A stretch of 64,000 bases of DNA from Pseudomonadota bacterium (GTDB lineage: Bacteria > Pseudomonadota > Gammaproteobacteria > Steroidobacterales > Steroidobacteraceae), in NCBI GenBank assembly GCA_023391815.1, contig JAEWAF010000086.1, positions 1-64,000 of the forward strand. The letters are read 5' to 3'. Position 1 is the stretch's first letter; each line of letters begins with the position of its first letter. Shown piece by piece: positions 1 through 8,750 of this stretch. The translations under genes and the position numbers were made by a program. The notes under the pieces are model-generated. The model saw only the letters and a program-made list of their open reading frames with translations, had not been told where the DNA came from and made no database searches.

Positions 1-2
1 TT

Positions 3-1115
3 GCCGGCTTCGGCGTGCGGATCTCACCCAAGGCGACGGCAGCCTTCGTTGTTCAGTGGCGAGACTCAGCAGGGCGCAAACCCCGAGAGACGCTGAAGCG
101 ATGGCCGGCTTGCGGGACCGACGAGGCCCGCAATCTCGCTCGGCAGCGACTGTCTGAGGCCGTTGGTGCGAGCAAGACCGGCGGCGATGTTCCTTTGCGG
201 CTCGCGATGCGCGCTTGGTACGAGCGCGAGTCGCTGCGCAAGACATGGCGCCCGCGGTATCGCTCGAAGGTGGATGCGATCATCAGCACCTACGTCGAAG
301 GCGTCGACAATCCCCGAGTGAAGCTCACACCGACAGCTCGCCGCGCTGTTGACGAGATAGGAAAGAAGTCGACCGCGGCGGTCACTCGGTCGGACGTGCT
401 CGCGGTCGCCGATCACATCAAGCCCGGTACTGCCGAGCAGTTCATGGCCGTGTTGTCATCGTTCTTCAACGACGCCTACGAGCGCGAGATCGTCACTGGC
501 AATCCCGCGCGCAATCGACTGCGCGTGACTGGTGGCCGGCGCATACGTCACCGCACGCCGACCGACGCAGAGTTTCTGAAGCTGTGGAAAGCATTCGAGA
601 AGGAAGGCGACCCGGCAATCGGCGCCTTTGCCTTGCTCGCCTACACCGGCTGCCGGCGTCGAGAGGTCACCCACTTGCAGTGGACCGAAGTCGACCTTGA
701 GGGGGCGACGATCACGCTACCAGCAGAGCGCCGCAAGACGGGCCGAAAAGATCCTGAGCCGTTCGTGATCAATCTGCATCCGGCGGCTGTTGCGATCATC
801 CGCCGCCAGCCCGTGCTTGAAGGTTCGTCGTTCGTATTCTGGGGCCGGCGTGATAAGCGGCCGTTCGATTTCCACCACGCGCTCGTCGATCGGCTGCGCG
901 AGTCGATCCAGATATCGGACTGGCGTCTACACGACCTGCGCCGATACGTCCGCAGCGGCATGGGACGGTTGGGAGTTTCTCAGGCCGTGGCCGAGCTGTG
1001 CCTTGGCCATCGCACGACCGGACTGGTGAAGGTGTACGACCAGCACAGCTATTCGACTGAGAAGTGCGATGCATGGATGCGCTGGGGTGACTATCTCGTG
1101 AGTGTCACATCATGA
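3..1115 (+). CDS. Tyrosine recombinase/integrase (5' end cut by window)
   Basis: Phage-type site-specific recombinase that would integrate and excise the element. Counting from the GTG at 15, the catalytic set is present: Arg214 in TGCRRREV, His306 and Arg309 in LHDLRR, His332 in LGH and the nucleophile Tyr341 in KVYDQHSY. The middle third looks like a core-binding (SAM-like) domain. The frame is open to the left edge, and the residues before the GTG (AGFGVRIS) match the start of the usual N-terminal arm-binding domain. The true start is therefore upstream of the window and the GTG at 15 is internal. The stop overlaps the next ATG (ATGA), so translation is coupled to the 234-aa gene. Confidence 0.93.
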   Translation, partial: AGFGVRISPKATAAFVVQWRDSAGRKPRETLKRWPACGTDEARNLARQRLSEAVGASKTGGDVPLRLAMRAWYERESLRKTWRPRYRSKVDAIISTYVEGVDNPRVKLTPTARRAVDEIGKKSTAAVTRSDVLAVADHIKPGTAEQFMAVLSSFFNDAYEREIVTGNPARNRLRVTGGRRIRHRTPTDAEFLKLWKAFEKEGDPAIGAFALLAYTGCRRREVTHLQWTEVDLEGATITLPAERRKTGRKDPEPFVINLHPAAVAIIRRQPVLEGSSFVFWGRRDKRPFDFHHALVDRLRESIQISDWRLHDLRRYVRSGMGRLGVSQAVAELCLGHRTTGLVKVYDQHSYSTEKCDAWMRWGDYLVSVTS

Positions 1116-1816
1116 ACGCGAATGAGCTGATGCAAGCTGTGAAAGTGGAGTTTGAGCGGCATCATGAGTCGTGGCTGGAGTTCGTCAGGGAAGCCGAGCA
1201 ACCGGATGCCACCGGAACAGCGAAGCGACGCGGTGAAACCTATCGTCGCATCATTGAGCATCAGCATAAGCTGTTCGAGTCGAAGGAATTCAAGAAACTC
1301 AGCATCGGATTCCTGAAGGCGAGAGTTCCCGATCCGGCAACGAAGGTTGTCGCCCTGATCGAATGGCTCGACTCTATCAACGCCCTGACGAAAAGCTTCG
1401 ATCCGAAGGAACTATCCGACAGGACTGATCGGAGGGTGCAAGCGCAACGCAAGCTTGTAGAAGTGATTCGCGACACGGCGGCAACGTTTCCGGAGGAGCG
1501 CGAGATGGAACTTCGGGAGCTTGCGGACGAGATCGAGCAGGGTATCAGCTTCACTATCCGGGCATACGACGCCGGCGGCATAGGCCGGGACATATTGAGT
1601 CGAGACCGAATCGCCAAAGCCGGAACGCCCGCCTGGAGCACATGGCTGATTCGTGAGTTAGTTAGTCGACTGCCCGCGCTCGAACACTTCAGGCCGAATG
1701 AATACGCCATGGTCGCAGGCCTGCTGACATGGGCTAAATTCCCGGTGGACTCGAAGCTTGTTCGAGTCACATTTGTGGACCTTCCGCCCTCCCTACAGCG
1801 TTCCGGTGGCATTTAG
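1112..1816 (+). CDS. Hypothetical protein, 234 aa, downstream of integrase
   Basis: I do not recognise a family. The start ATG overlaps the integrase stop. The protein is charged and largely helical, rich in Arg, Glu and Lys, with no signal peptide or membrane segment, so it is probably cytosolic. Its position directly behind the integrase suggests an accessory role in the element's lifestyle (recombination directionality, control or cargo), but nothing in the sequence decides between these. A gap of about 90 bases separates it from the AlpA-like gene. Confidence 0.75.
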   Translation: MNANELMQAVKVEFERHHESWLEFVREAEQPDATGTAKRRGETYRRIIEHQHKLFESKEFKKLSIGFLKARVPDPATKVVALIEWLDSINALTKSFDPKELSDRTDRRVQAQRKLVEVIRDTAATFPEEREMELRELADEIEQGISFTIRAYDAGGIGRDILSRDRIAKAGTPAWSTWLIRELVSRLPALEHFRPNEYAMVAGLLTWAKFPVDSKLVRVTFVDLPPSLQRSGGI

Positions 1817-1903
1817 GGCCATAACCCTGTAGCGGCATCGCGTCGCTAATGTTCGCCTCACGGCGCAGACATGGAGATGTCACGCGCTGGAGGTAGAACA
1901 ACA

Positions 1904-2134
1904 ATGAAAACATTCCTGGTCAGCGACGGAGCTCGCGATTACATCCGGTCGCAAGGCGTCCCCCTCGGCGATAAGGCACTCAAGGATCACCGCTCGCGCG
2001 GTACTGGTCCGCAATACACGATCATCAACGGGCGTTGTCTGTACACGCGTGAGTGGTGTGACGAATGGATCGAGGCTCAAGCCTCGCGTCCGGTCGCAAA
2101 GCGTGGGCGGCGCTCGGCGCAGGTGCAGTCATGA
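1904..2134 (+). CDS. AlpA-like helix-turn-helix regulator or excisionase
   Basis: A 76-aa basic protein whose N-terminal half reads as a winged-helix/MerR-like DNA-binding unit (SDGARDYIRS, KALKDHRSRG), ending in an Arg/Lys-rich tail. Proteins of this size between an integrase and a DUF3987 replication gene are usually AlpA-type activators or excisionases; this role is by context. The start at 1904 is chosen over 1871 because GGAGGT lies at a good distance upstream and the first 11 codons of the longer form look non-coding. The stop overlaps the ATG of the next gene (ATGA). Confidence 0.7.
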   Translation: MKTFLVSDGARDYIRSQGVPLGDKALKDHRSRGTGPQYTIINGRCLYTREWCDEWIEAQASRPVAKRGRRSAQVQS

Positions 2135-3789
2135 CGCCCGCTGGCGAGCGTTACAAGCAGGCGGTGGCAACGGGCACCGCGGACGAGATCAATGCGGCGC
2201 TGGCTGCTCTGCGTGCCGAGCAGGCGGAGATCAACGCCGCCGCCATCGCGAAAGGCGCGTCAGAGAATCCGATAAAGCTCACCTCGCGCACTGACCGATC
2301 CATCGCGAAGGTCGACGCCGGCAGAGTAGCAACCGTAGCGGGTGTAGCAGAGCCCGAGCCTCTTCGGCGACCTCTGCCGCCAGCAGATCCGTACCCGATT
2401 GATGCGCTCGGCCCAGTCCTGTCGGCAGCAGTACAACGTATTCATGAGGTGGTGCAGGCTCCCGCGGCGCTCTGCGGACAGTCGATCATGGCAGCGGCCA
2501 GCCTCGCCGCGCAGGCGCATGCAGATGTCGTGATTGACGGCCGGCGTGAGCCGATCAGTCTGTTCGCGATGACGATCGCCGAGAGCGGCGAGCGCAAGTC
2601 AGCTGCAGATCGTGTCGCCTTGCATGCGCATCGGGAATACGAGCGTGCCGCGCTCGATCAGTACCGCTTTGAGATGCAATTTCATGACATGGCGCTTCAA
2701 GCACATGAGGCCGCCAGCAGATCCCTCGCCAAGGGTAAGGACGCAGGCGCCATCCGTTCGGCGCTGGAGGATCTAGGACCGCCGCCGACTGCACCGCTGA
2801 ATCCGATACTTCTGGTGCCTACGCCGACGCTGGAAGGGATTCATAAGCTCTACGCGACCGGCAAACCGAGCATCGGACTGTTCCATGATGATGCCGGCGA
2901 GTTCCTTGGCGGCCACGCCATGAATGCAGAGAACCGCACGAAGTCTGCGGCCGGCCTTTCCCGGCTGTGGGATGTCGGCGAGTTTGATCGCGTTCGAGCT
3001 GGCGATGGCGCACAGAAGTATTTCGGTCGCCGGCTGTCGATGCATTTGATGATTCAACCGGTCATCGCGGAATCGGTGCTGTCCGATGACATCCTCACCG
3101 GGCAAGGACTGCTGGCGCGGACGCTCTTGGCCTGGCCAACATCAACTATCGGGCACCGGCCCTACGTCGAAATTGATCTTTCGACCGACGTTGATCTGGC
3201 TCGATACCGAAAGCACGTGTCGGCGTTGTTGGATCGCGAGCCGGTCATGCGAGCCGGATGCGTCAACGAACTGGAGCCGCGAACTCTCACGCTGACGCCA
3301 GAAGCAAAACGCGTATGGATTTCAGTGCATGACGCCATCGAGAACGATCAGCAGGACGCCGGCACGTTCGCCAGTGTCCGCGCGTGGGCCAGCAAATCTC
3401 CGGCGCAGACCTTGCGCATCGCTGGCGTGCTGACACTTATCGAAGATCCGGACGCCGGTGTCATCCAGGCCGAAACGATCGAGCGCGCTGCTCTACTCAC
3501 TCAGTTCCATTTGAGCGAGGCCGTTCGAATCATCGGCACCGCGAGTGTGCCTACTGAGATTCGGCATGCGGAAGCACTACGGGATTGGTGCCATCGGGAA
3601 CGTATCACCTATCTGCATTCACGGGCGGCGCTCCAGTTTGGACCAAATTGCATCCGCACCTCTACTGCCTTCGACGCGGCAATCCAGATTCTGGAGCGCA
3701 CTGGCTGGGCCATAAAGATCGACGGTGGATACCAGATAGACAATGCCATGCGCCGCCGGGCATGGATCATCAGAGGTAAATCGGCATGA
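2131..3789 (+). CDS. DUF3987 (YfjI-type) replication protein, helicase/primase-like
   Basis: A 552-aa protein of the DUF3987 family, found in integrative elements and prophages and thought to act in element replication. A helix-rich lead of about 85 residues is followed by the family core starting near PPADPYPIDALGP. A degenerate Walker A-like segment (AESGERKSAADR) and an acidic Walker B-like segment (LFHDDAGEF) are visible, then a helical region and a C-terminal winged-helix-like tail. The start at 2131 is preferred over 2065 because it overlaps the previous stop (ATGA). The stop in turn overlaps the next ATG, placing this in a tightly coupled operon. Biochemical activity is inferred from family only. 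Confidence 0.85.
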   Translation: MTPAGERYKQAVATGTADEINAALAALRAEQAEINAAAIAKGASENPIKLTSRTDRSIAKVDAGRVATVAGVAEPEPLRRPLPPADPYPIDALGPVLSAAVQRIHEVVQAPAALCGQSIMAAASLAAQAHADVVIDGRREPISLFAMTIAESGERKSAADRVALHAHREYERAALDQYRFEMQFHDMALQAHEAASRSLAKGKDAGAIRSALEDLGPPPTAPLNPILLVPTPTLEGIHKLYATGKPSIGLFHDDAGEFLGGHAMNAENRTKSAAGLSRLWDVGEFDRVRAGDGAQKYFGRRLSMHLMIQPVIAESVLSDDILTGQGLLARTLLAWPTSTIGHRPYVEIDLSTDVDLARYRKHVSALLDREPVMRAGCVNELEPRTLTLTPEAKRVWISVHDAIENDQQDAGTFASVRAWASKSPAQTLRIAGVLTLIEDPDAGVIQAETIERAALLTQFHLSEAVRIIGTASVPTEIRHAEALRDWCHRERITYLHSRAALQFGPNCIRTSTAFDAAIQILERTGWAIKIDGGYQIDNAMRRRAWIIRGKSA

Positions 3790-4103
3790 GCAAGCTCGCT
3801 GAGCTTTTGCAATCGCGAGGCGTGCTACCTGCTACACCCGCTACACCTGCTACAGATTCATCCGAGAGTAGCGGCCGTAGCAAGAGTAGCAGGGGGGCGC
3901 CGCTCGAATTGAAATTGACGCCTGACCTTGAACGCCGCATCCGAAACATGGCCAGTCGATGGCAGTACGCCGCCGATGAGTTGGATCATGTGCTGGAGCG
4001 AGCCCGGCTCGACCCAGCGGGCGTGATGGTTTGGGTTACCCGCGATGAGAGCCGCGAGCAGGAATATCGCGAGCGAGGGTTGCTTCCCAAGGCGGACGCA
4101 TGA
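3786..4103 (+). CDS. Small element protein, 105 aa
   Basis: Not assigned to a family. The N-terminal 35 residues are low-complexity with PAT repeats and a Ser/Arg-rich linker (the DNA shows repeated GCTACAC/GCTACTCG-like units). The C-terminal half is a helical segment (LTPDLERRIRNMASRWQYA and following) ending in a charged tail. It overlaps both neighbours by ATGA junctions, so it is likely expressed with the DUF3987 protein and may assist replication. That role is inferred from position. Confidence 0.65.
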   Translation: MSKLAELLQSRGVLPATPATPATDSSESSGRSKSSRGAPLELKLTPDLERRIRNMASRWQYAADELDHVLERARLDPAGVMVWVTRDESREQEYRERGLLPKADA

Positions 4104-4282
4104 GCCGGAATAGAAACTGTGATCTGTGCGGCCGTCGATCGTGGATGGACCGCCAGACCGGCGAGGTGCATGCGCTGGAAGTTTGTTTCTCGCACGAGAG
4201 GCAAGCCTGGTGCTGCAAACGATGTCACTTCGACGGACCGCCTGCTCAACCTCTGAAGTCTGATCGAGAACAACAACAATGA
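4100..4282 (+). CDS. Small CxxC zinc-ribbon-like protein, 60 aa
   Basis: A 60-aa protein with CDLCGRR near the N terminus and CCKRCHFDG about 30 residues later, which would make a single four-cysteine zinc site. Small zinc-ribbon proteins of this kind are common in phage early regions; the DNA- or RNA-binding role is inferred. The start overlaps the preceding stop by ATGA and its stop overlaps the ATG of the 59-aa gene, continuing the coupled chain. Confidence 0.65.
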   Translation: MSRNRNCDLCGRRSWMDRQTGEVHALEVCFSHERQAWCCKRCHFDGPPAQPLKSDREQQQ

Positions 4283-4458
4283 ACGCGAACAGAGAGCTTC
4301 ACCATTTCCTATTGCTCACGCATCAACAGAAGGTCGAGGCAATCCGTCGATTACATGCGCTTGGTTGGAGCGATTACGGCATCAGCCACGCGACCCGGTT
4401 GTCGGTCGAGCAGATCAGGCGATTGCTTGGCGAGCAGCAGGAGGCGGCACATGCGTAA
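4279..4458 (+). CDS. Small helix-turn-helix-like protein, 59 aa
   Basis: A short gene overlapping the previous stop (ATGA) and the following ATG at 4451. The product has a helical region (KVEAIRRLHALGWSDYGIS then SVEQIRRLLGE) spaced like a homeodomain-type helix-turn-helix, so DNA binding is likely but unproven. The 13-base string GAACAACAACAAT sits exactly over its start codon. Its compact packing between two other overlapping genes is the main argument that it is real. Confidence 0.6.
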   Translation: MNANRELHHFLLLTHQQKVEAIRRLHALGWSDYGISHATRLSVEQIRRLLGEQQEAAHA

Positions 4459-4663
4459 ACGTCACGCCGGCTGGCTTCGTCGATTTGTAAGGCGCGCGAG
4501 ACGCAAAGCCGAGTTGCTCAAGCATCGAAAGGAGGCAAAGACGAGCGCGTCGCCTGCGCCGTCTCAGGCGGTCAGGTGCGATGTTTCCAAGCAGCCCCCC
4601 GGGGTTAGGTTCTCCGGTAGGCCATCCCCTGGTCGGGTGATTCGGGCCGCGTTGAAAGGCTAG
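4451..4663 (+). CDS. Small Arg/Lys-rich protein, 70 aa
   Basis: A very basic protein (KRH, RRFVRRARRK, HRKEAK in the first half) with a proline/serine-rich C-terminal half, no membrane segment and no family I recognise. The ATG at 4451 lies inside the end of the 59-aa gene and follows a GGAGG-like stretch (GCAGGAGGCGGCAC), which supports coupled translation. A nucleic-acid-binding role is suggested by charge alone. It is the last gene of the overlapping early block; a 27-base gap follows. Confidence 0.5.
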   Translation: MRKRHAGWLRRFVRRARRKAELLKHRKEAKTSASPAPSQAVRCDVSKQPPGVRFSGRPSPGRVIRAALKG

Positions 4664-4690
4664 AGCCAGCACTGAAAAAGGGTAACGATA

Positions 4691-5020
4691 GTGAAAAATA
4701 ACAACCAAAAACAAACATCCGCCGGCATTGCCGAATTCGGAAAACTGATCGGCGTCGGGCACTCCGCGATCAACAAGGCCATCCAGACCGGGCGCATACC
4801 TGCGAAATTGGTCGGAACTCGCATCTACAGGGGCCGAATTGTTTCCTTCATCGTCGATGTTGCCGCTGCAACGCTGGCGTTCTATCGGAACACTGATCCC
4901 GGCCGACGCGTCGACGGCGCGCTGATCAGCGCCGGCAAGCGGGCGGCCAATGCCGAAATGCGAGGCGAAGTTGTCAACTCGTCGGTTGTCAACTCGACAT
5001 CTAAGAGGTTTGCATCATGA
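4691..5020 (+). CDS. HTH protein, possibly Nu1-like terminase small subunit
   Basis: A 109-aa protein with an N-terminal winged-helix-like segment (AEFGKLIGVGHSAINKAIQ, then TGRIPAKLVGTRIYRG) and a helical middle. The arrangement, an HTH recognising a gene-product-specific site followed by a helix, recalls small terminase subunits and AlpA-type proteins. Its position before the capsid gene would suit packaging initiation. No large terminase is present, so an alternative is a transcription factor. The stop overlaps the ATG of the 99-aa gene. Confidence 0.5.
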   Translation: MKNNNQKQTSAGIAEFGKLIGVGHSAINKAIQTGRIPAKLVGTRIYRGRIVSFIVDVAAATLAFYRNTDPGRRVDGALISAGKRAANAEMRGEVVNSSVVNSTSKRFAS

Positions 5021-5316
5021 CCGCTGTCTACGCGCCACGTGCGCCACATCCCGACACCATGGCAGATCGCAATTTGATGATCCGCGACGCCTCGGGTTAC
5101 GCGCTGATCGTCTACTGTCCGAAACACCTCGTCGGCGGGATCTACGACACGCGCGCGCCGTGCTGGAACCTGTTCGGCCCGATCACGCCGACCGAATTCG
5201 TCGGCTCGTTCGAACGGCTTGGAATTCGGATCGGCGACGGCCCGGATCTGCAGCGATGGATGGATGCGATCGCCGCGGCGATGCCGCCGCAGACGCCGCC
5301 CGCGGGGTTGAACTGA
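5017..5316 (+). CDS. Hypothetical element protein, 99 aa
   Basis: No family recognised. The protein looks like a compact alpha/beta domain (RDASGYALIVYCPKHLVGG, then WNLFGPITPTEFVGSFERLG) without signal or membrane segments. It starts inside the stop region of the HTH gene and its stop shares one base with the ATG of the 130-aa gene, so all three are probably co-translated. Function is unknown. Confidence 0.6.
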   Translation: MTAVYAPRAPHPDTMADRNLMIRDASGYALIVYCPKHLVGGIYDTRAPCWNLFGPITPTEFVGSFERLGIRIGDGPDLQRWMDAIAAAMPPQTPPAGLN

Positions 5317-5708
5317 TGCGCGACGAACCGACCGACACCGAAATGCTCGTCACGCTGATCGGTGCAGCCTGCGCCCGGCAATCACTGCCGGCCGATGTGA
5401 CTCGCTGGGCAGCGAGGCGACTGCTCCAGAAGCTTCCTCCCCGAGAACGAGCGGCGGCGCGCGACGAAGCCTTGAGACGCGCGGCGGAGTGCGTTCCAGG
5501 CGGTCGTTGGGTCAAGGTGACCACCCTCCGGGACGAGTCGCAGCAGATCGCCGATGAATGGCTGCTTCACGCTACTCATCCGCCGCAGTCCGCAACGCTC
5601 GAAGCGCATCTGGTGACGGCACTGACACTTCGCGACGTACCAAGGAGCCGCAAGCAGCTCTTGCGAATTCTCGGTGGTGCTGACGATTGGGGACACGATA
5701 CCCCCTAG
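5316..5708 (+). CDS. Hypothetical helical element protein, 130 aa
   Basis: A 130-aa charged, helix-rich protein (QSLPADVTRWAARRLLQ, LPPRERAAARDEALRRAAE) with no recognised family. The frame is open far upstream, but the ATG at 5316 is chosen because it directly abuts the previous stop and gives sensible composition. It lies 20 bases before the capsid fusion gene. Size and position would suit a head-completion, scaffolding or packaging helper, but this is only context. Confidence 0.55.
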   Translation: MRDEPTDTEMLVTLIGAACARQSLPADVTRWAARRLLQKLPPRERAAARDEALRRAAECVPGGRWVKVTTLRDESQQIADEWLLHATHPPQSATLEAHLVTALTLRDVPRSRKQLLRILGGADDWGHDTP

Positions 5709-5728
5709 ACATGTCCCTAACTGTTTGA

Positions 5729-7735
5729 GTGATGATCCAAGCCATGCCGATAACAAAAATAACAAACGGCGTGCGAAGCGAGACGCGACAGATTGAGACG
5801 CTTCAGCTTCGCGCATCATTTGAGCCTTCGACATTCGACGCTGAAAAGCGAACTGTCGAGATCATATGGACCACCGGCGCCAAGGGTCTGCGCCGTGGCT
5901 GGGACGGCGATTACTACGAAGAACTCGAAGTCAGCAAGAAGGCCGTCCGTCTCGGTCGGCTGAACAATGGCGCGCCGCTGCTGGCCGCACACGATGCTTA
6001 TTCACTTCGCGGTGTCGTTGGCGTCGTAGAACGCGCCTGGATCGCGAAGGGCGAAGGCCGCGCCATCGTGCGCTTCAGTGAGCGCCCCGAAGCCGCAGAC
6101 ATCATGCGGGACGTTCAGGCCGGCATCCTGCAGAACATCAGCGTCGGCTATGCCGTCCACAAATACGAACGCATCCGTTCTGTCGGTAGTGACGGAAAAC
6201 CAGACAACGGCATCGACACGCTTCGCGCCGTCGACTGGGAGCCGATGGAGATCAGCATCGTCCCGATCGGCTTCGATGACGGCGCCAAGATTCGCGGCGG
6301 CGAGCAGCCGAAGACTCACAAAGTTCAGATCATCAATCGTGGAACAAGAAAAATGAACGACCAGACCGACGACCAGATCGACAACAACGAGACCGGCGAC
6401 GAGATCATCGAGCCGGCCAGCCCCGTAGCCCGCGCAGCTGTTCGAGCAGAGCGCAAGCGCGTCGACACGATCCTGCGGCTCACTCGCAATGCGAAGCTTG
6501 GCGATGATCTCGCCGCTACGCTGATTCGGGATGGCGTCCCGCTGGACGAGGCACGCGCGGCGATCATCGATGAGATGGCGCACACACAGCGGCGCTCGCA
6601 ACCCAGTATTCGCGGTCAGTGGATCGAGAGCGGCGACGACTTCACCTCGCCCGAGCACATCGTGCGCGCAGCCGGTGAGGCTCTCTACTGCCGCATGTCG
6701 GCGACCGCGCCATCCGAGGCAGCCAAGCCTTTTTACGGCCGCTCACTGTCCGAAGTAGCGCGTGAATGCTTGCACTTGCGAGGCGTGCGGACTCGACCGA
6801 TGAACAACGCCACGATCGTCGCGACGGCGCTGGAGCGCAGCTATCACGGCACGTCTGACTTCACGGCAATTCTCGGCGATGCAGTGAACCGCACTTTGAT
6901 GGCCGCCTATCAGAGCGCCGACGCAGGTGTCGTCCAGGCCGCCACCCGCGTCACCGCGAGCGATTTCCGCGCGAGGCATCCGCTTCGCCTGGGTGATGCG
7001 CCCAAGCTGGAAAAAGTCAACGAGCATGGCGAGTTTCGCTCGGGGACGATCCAAGAGTCAGCGGAAGCTGCTTGGAAGTTGGATACGTTCGGCAAGATCT
7101 TCTCCATTACACGCCAAGCGATCATCAACGATGACCTGGGCGCGTTCGCGAATATTCCGGCCAATTTCGGCGTGGTCGCTCGCGAATTCGAGAGTGCACA
7201 GGTTGTGGCGCTGCTCACGGCGGCGGCAGGCGTCGGCCCGACGATGGGCGATGGCAATCCGTTGTTCCACACTGCCTCACACGGCAACCTCGCCGGCACC
7301 GGTACCGTGATCGATGTCACATCGCTCGGGGCCGCTCGCAAGAGCATGCGTCTGCAAAAGAACATGGACGGCCGCGTCATCAACATCACGCCGCGATGGT
7401 TGCTTGTGCCCGCGAGTCTCGAAACTGTTGCTGAACAGGTGCTGACTGCGATCGACGCAACCAAGAGCAGCGACGTGAATCCGTTTCCCGGCAAGCTGAA
7501 ACTCATTGTCGAGCCGAGATTGGATGCTGTTTCAACCACAGCTTGGTACGTGATCGGCGACCAAACCTCGGGCGGCTTGGAAGTTGCTCACCTTGCCGGC
7601 TCCGAGGGTCCGCAGGTCGAGACTGAGACTGGCTTCATCGTCGACGGCGTTAGTTTCAAGGTTCGCCTTGATTTCGGCTGCGGGTTCACCGATTTCCGCT
7701 CATGGCAGAAAAACAACGGCGCTGCGCCCGGCTAA
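5729..7735 (+). CDS. Prohead protease-major capsid fusion protein
   Basis: A 668-aa fusion. Residues about 25-215 form an HK97-type prohead (S78-like) protease: the fold starts at LRASFEPSTF, a candidate catalytic His lies in LLAAHDAY and a candidate Ser in QNISVGYAVHKYE. An acidic linker (about residues 210-240, rich in D, N and E) leads into a Mu gpT/HK97-like major head protein that ends near the C terminus (VKVRLDFGC-like end region). Such fusions are a known prophage annotation; self-cleavage would release the capsid subunit. Start codons GTG 5729, ATG 5732 and ATG 5744 are all possible, since no clear ribosome site separates them. No portal or large terminase lies beside it. Confidence 0.88.
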   Translation: MMIQAMPITKITNGVRSETRQIETLQLRASFEPSTFDAEKRTVEIIWTTGAKGLRRGWDGDYYEELEVSKKAVRLGRLNNGAPLLAAHDAYSLRGVVGVVERAWIAKGEGRAIVRFSERPEAADIMRDVQAGILQNISVGYAVHKYERIRSVGSDGKPDNGIDTLRAVDWEPMEISIVPIGFDDGAKIRGGEQPKTHKVQIINRGTRKMNDQTDDQIDNNETGDEIIEPASPVARAAVRAERKRVDTILRLTRNAKLGDDLAATLIRDGVPLDEARAAIIDEMAHTQRRSQPSIRGQWIESGDDFTSPEHIVRAAGEALYCRMSATAPSEAAKPFYGRSLSEVARECLHLRGVRTRPMNNATIVATALERSYHGTSDFTAILGDAVNRTLMAAYQSADAGVVQAATRVTASDFRARHPLRLGDAPKLEKVNEHGEFRSGTIQESAEAAWKLDTFGKIFSITRQAIINDDLGAFANIPANFGVVAREFESAQVVALLTAAAGVGPTMGDGNPLFHTASHGNLAGTGTVIDVTSLGAARKSMRLQKNMDGRVINITPRWLLVPASLETVAEQVLTAIDATKSSDVNPFPGKLKLIVEPRLDAVSTTAWYVIGDQTSGGLEVAHLAGSEGPQVETETGFIVDGVSFKVRLDFGCGFTDFRSWQKNNGAAPG

Positions 7736-7911
7736 GAAACATTTGTCCCCCGGGCCGCCCGGGTCGCGAAAGCGAAATAGGCGGACGGGCGTAAGTGCAT
7801 GAGTGGCCCGTCCACAACCAACCGGCACAGCTCGCGCGATCACACCTCCCGCGCTACCAAGCGCACCGATCGGCGGCGGGCATCGAACAACAACAATAAG
7901 CCTGGTGAACC

Positions 7912-8739
7912 ATGGCACAAGTCGGACAATTAACTCCCAGCGGCGGTCGCGAGTGGGCCGTTTACGATCACATGGGAGTTCTCAGACAGGTAACCGTTCC
8001 TGTCAACTGCACCCTCAACCACATCGGTGTGTGGCTTCGTGAACAGACGGCAGCGAATGCCAACAATGTCCGGGCCGCCATCTACACGACCACGGGCGCG
8101 TTGCTGTATCAAACATCGATCTTGACCGGCGCGATCAACAGTGCGACGACGTTCGCACTGTACCAGCTGAGCTTCGCCGGCCAGGCATTGTCGGCAGGTA
8201 CTTATATTCTTGCCGTCGCGGCCACCGAAACCACCGGCGTCGTGATCGCGCAGGGCCAGAACGGCTCAGCCGGTGTGCCGAACTACGTGACCGACGAGGG
8301 TGGAACGCTTCACCCGACATTTCCGGCTGACATCAGCGCCGCCATCAAGACGGATGCGAGTCGTCAGTGGGACATCTATCTCGACTACAGCGAGGCGAGC
8401 AGCAGCACTGGATCGATGGCGGCGACTGAGTCGGGCTCGGATACGTTCGCGGCAGCAGGCGGCGTCGGCAGCAATGGCATCCGGCTCACGCTGCGCGATA
8501 CCGATACGGGCGCGCTGGCGGTGAACCTCACCGGCCTGATCGTTGCGGTTCGCTCGAGCAGCAACGCCGGGACGACGCTGTACTCGACCACGAGCGGCAC
8601 GACAAACGCTAGCGGAGTGTACGAGCTCGCTAGCTCGGCCCTCGGCAATCTCGGCGATTACGTCTACGTGACCGCGGAGAAGTCGGATCATTCCATCGGC
8701 GCGCTGTTCCGTGTCCCTGTCATCGATTTGAATGCGTAG
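7912..8739 (+). CDS. Beta-rich probable virion or fibre protein, 275 aa
   Basis: A secreted-looking but signal-less protein dominated by Thr, Ser, Ala and Gly beta strands. Residues 1-155 resemble a jelly-roll module (GVWLREQTAANANNVRAAIY, YQLSFAGQALSAGTYILAV). A short linker with the MAATESGSDTFAA motif, often seen in phage structural proteins, precedes an Ig-like C-terminal domain. It follows the capsid gene, so a head decoration or receptor-binding protein is the best guess. The 176 bases before it contain only a CCCGGG-CCG-CCCGGG hairpin (7749-7763) and a copy of the GAACAACAACAAT string. Confidence 0.55.
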   Translation: MAQVGQLTPSGGREWAVYDHMGVLRQVTVPVNCTLNHIGVWLREQTAANANNVRAAIYTTTGALLYQTSILTGAINSATTFALYQLSFAGQALSAGTYILAVAATETTGVVIAQGQNGSAGVPNYVTDEGGTLHPTFPADISAAIKTDASRQWDIYLDYSEASSSTGSMAATESGSDTFAAAGGVGSNGIRLTLRDTDTGALAVNLTGLIVAVRSSSNAGTTLYSTTSGTTNASGVYELASSALGNLGDYVYVTAEKSDHSIGALFRVPVIDLNA

Positions 8740-8750
8740 GAGATAAACAG

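Noticed and set aside
7799..7933. A 44-codon plus-strand frame overlapping the start of the 275-aa gene
   Set aside because: Weak ribosome site, low-complexity Arg/Asn-rich product, and overlap with a better gene start; kept as a possibility only.
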